A DNA stretch of 6,510 nucleotides from JBPOIS01 sp052034295. Its GTDB lineage: Bacteria > Pseudomonadota > Gammaproteobacteria > Pseudomonadales > Moraxellaceae. The stretch is taken from assembly GCA_052034295.1 (NCBI GenBank), contig JBPOIS010000043.1, positions 1-6,510 of the forward strand, in the 5' to 3' direction. How positions within the stretch are numbered: the stretch's first letter is position 1; each line of letters begins with the position of its first letter. The notes beneath the pieces were generated by a model. It did no database searches. It saw only the letters and a list, made by a program, of their open reading frames with translations, and had not been told where the DNA came from. This document shows positions 5,041 to 6,510 of the stretch, in pieces. Position numbers and translations under genes: made by a program.

Positions 5041-6216
5041 TCAGGCCGTCGGGGCCGCAGGGGAGACCAGCGGACTGTGCTGGCGGATAAAGGCCAGCGC
5101 CTCTCTCGGCTGGTCGGTCAGCAGCAGCAGCTCCGCAAAACCCTTTTCGGCCGCCAGCTGGTACAGCAGCGGATGGGCCGATTTCTGCACCTGCCAGTGA
5201 TCGCGGCCCAGCAGCACCATGGGGCTGCGGTGGTTTTCATAGGTGCGGTAATAATTCTGGCAGGCATCCTGAAAAATCTCCTGCACAGTCCCCGCATTGC
5301 CCGCCGCAAAAATCACCCCGCCCAGCGCCACCGCCAGCAGGCCTTCTTCGCGCAGGCTGTTTTCAAAGTATTTGGCAATGTGGGTGGCAAACACATTCGG
5401 CGGTTCATGGCCATAAAACCAGGTCGGAATGCCCAGATTCAGCGACTGGTGCGGGTCGTCGGGTGGGCCCAGTTGCTGCCAGACCCGGTGCGCCGTGGCC
5501 AGCCAAAGCGGGTGGTGGTACACCGGCGCAGCGGCCAGCCCCTGCAGGGCCTGTTCCAGCCGCACACTGGCCTGCTGAAAGCCAGCCGTGTAGGCGCCCA
5601 GATTGGCCGCCTCCATCAGGCCAGGCCCGCCGCCGGTCAGCAGCAGGTAACCCTGCTGGGTCAGCTGCTGTGCCAGCCGGGCGACTTCGGCATACAGCGC
5701 GGTTCCCCGTGGAACGTCATGCCCGCCCATGATCGCCACCGTGCGCAGCCGGGTGGGCAAATCCAGAATGGCATGCAGCGCCTCACTGATGGCCCCGTCG
5801 TGCAGACGCCGGGCCAGCACCTCCTCCAGCCCGGTGGGCCGGGGACGGCGCGAGACCGGGTCCATGAACGAGCAGTAAATGCGCCAGTCCAGACAGCGGG
5901 CATAGCTGTCCACCGGATCATCCGGGTCGAACAGGTCGTACAGTTGCTGCGGGCTGTACAGCGTCGGCAAGTAGGCATCGAAGGGCACCCCTTCCAGCCT
6001 TGGCATGATCAGGCAGCCCTGCAGCGCCGCCAGCTCAGCCAGCAGCGGGGACAGCGTACAGCCCAAAAAGGCACAGCCCAGCAGCGGGCGTGCCGCCAGC
6101 ACATCGGAATACACGCGCAGGTCCTGCCCAAAAAACACCGCAGGGCCGGGTGTCTCCAGCCAGTCCAGCAGGCGGGCCGGGCTGTCGATGCGGGGCTTGA
6201 TCGCGGGCTGATCCAC
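5041..6216 (-). CDS. Long-form LOG-family protein (putative nucleotide phosphoribohydrolase)
   Basis: The product has 391 residues, about twice the size of a classical LOG protein. The Rossmann-like LOG core starts near residue 158 (RTVAIMGGHDVPRG). It carries GGGPGLMEAANLGA at 195-208 and the second nucleotide-binding motif at 305-313 as AGNAGTVQE, where classical members have PGGxGTxxE; the Thr and final Glu are retained. QDACQNYYRTYENH follows. Residues 1-155 form an extension with no motif I recognise. Some LOG proteins release free bases from nucleoside monophosphates (cytokinin activation in plants; the larger E. coli PpnN acts on nucleotides). Activity here is inferred and the changed motif leaves it open. 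The start is GTG; the next in-frame Met is far inside. AAGG at 6230-6233 is 13 bases away, a long spacing. It lies 15 bases after the nitroreductase stop, suggesting an operon. Confidence 0.85.
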   Translation of the reverse strand: MDQPAIKPRIDSPARLLDWLETPGPAVFFGQDLRVYSDVLAARPLLGCAFLGCTLSPLLAELAALQGCLIMPRLEGVPFDAYLPTLYSPQQLYDLFDPDDPVDSYARCLDWRIYCSFMDPVSRRPRPTGLEEVLARRLHDGAISEALHAILDLPTRLRTVAIMGGHDVPRGTALYAEVARLAQQLTQQGYLLLTGGGPGLMEAANLGAYTAGFQQASVRLEQALQGLAAAPVYHHPLWLATAHRVWQQLGPPDDPHQSLNLGIPTWFYGHEPPNVFATHIAKYFENSLREEGLLAVALGGVIFAAGNAGTVQEIFQDACQNYYRTYENHRSPMVLLGRDHWQVQKSAHPLLYQLAAEKGFAELLLLTDQPREALAFIRQHSPLVSPAAPTA

Positions 6217-6231
6217 AGGTCAAAGCCGACC

Positions 6232-6510
6232 TTACAACTCACGCACCATCTGCGCACGCGGAAAACGCTGCCGGGGGTAATACACCCCATCCGGCGCACG
6301 CTCACCCAGCGCAATCACCATGTTCACAAACGTGTCGGGTGCAGCCTGCACCAGTTTTTTCACCCGGCCTTCATCGAAGCCTTCCATCGGACAGCTGTCA
6401 AAGCCATGCGCGCGTGCCGCCAGCATCAGGTTTTCACAGGCCAGCGCCGTGCTCTTGGCCGCCCAGACGCGGATGTCGGCTTCACTGTGGTGCATCTTGG
6501 GCAACACCTT
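6232..6510 (-). CDS. Nitroreductase-family protein, C-terminal part (cut by window edge)
   Basis: About 92 residues are visible and the frame stays open to the right edge, so the start lies outside the window. The visible part matches the C-terminal half of FMN-dependent NAD(P)H nitroreductases: AAKSTALACENLMLAARAHG, then DSCPMEGFDEGRVKKLV, then VNMVIALGERAPDG. The SCPMEGFD stretch and the following hydrophobic strand ending in a glycine are typical. Members reduce nitro compounds, quinones or enones; the substrate cannot be read from this fragment. The TAA stop is 15 bases before the LOG-family start on the same strand, so the two are probably co-transcribed with this gene first. The in-frame GTG near the edge is not the true start. 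Confidence 0.88.
   Translation of the reverse strand, partial: KVLPKMHHSEADIRVWAAKSTALACENLMLAARAHGFDSCPMEGFDEGRVKKLVQAAPDTFVNMVIALGERAPDGVYYPRQRFPRAQMVREL

Overview
The window is GC-rich chromosomal DNA. The encoded proteins (CysK-type cysteine synthase, MAPEG protein, family I pyrophosphatase, bacterial prohibitin, LOG-family protein, nitroreductase) and the REP-like repeats suggest a beta- or gammaproteobacterium. I cannot name a genus from the sequence alone. There is no phage, transposase, plasmid or CRISPR signal.

Layout. Bases 1-88 hold a probable promoter with an 8-bp inverted repeat. A rightward cluster of three genes follows: cysK (89-1108), a four-helix MAPEG membrane protein whose start codon overlaps the cysK stop (TAATG), and an exported protein with a DUF3298/RsiV-like C-terminal region (1541-2746). 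Next is a gene-free stretch of about 800 bases (2747-3542). It holds two gapless direct copies of a unit of about 300 bases, plus a shortened third copy. Each full copy carries several hairpins and three REP-like palindromic motifs. The inorganic pyrophosphatase gene ppa (3543-4070) follows and ends at a clear rho-independent terminator. A prohibitin/SPFH membrane protein gene (4200-5039) comes next with its own leader. On the minus strand, a nitroreductase gene cut by the right edge (6232-6510) lies just upstream of a long-form LOG-family gene (5041-6216). That pair converges on the prohibitin gene with one base between the stop codons.

How the genes work together. The cysK cluster joins cysteine synthesis to a membrane protein of a family that includes glutathione-dependent enzymes, so a thiol-related link is plausible but inferred. 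Ppa removes pyrophosphate and is a stand-alone housekeeping gene. The prohibitin is a membrane scaffold. The nitroreductase and LOG genes are 15 bases apart and probably co-transcribed, but no shared pathway is evident. I found no convincing new multi-gene system. The least explained parts are the structured repeat array before ppa and the long LOG protein with its altered glycine motif.
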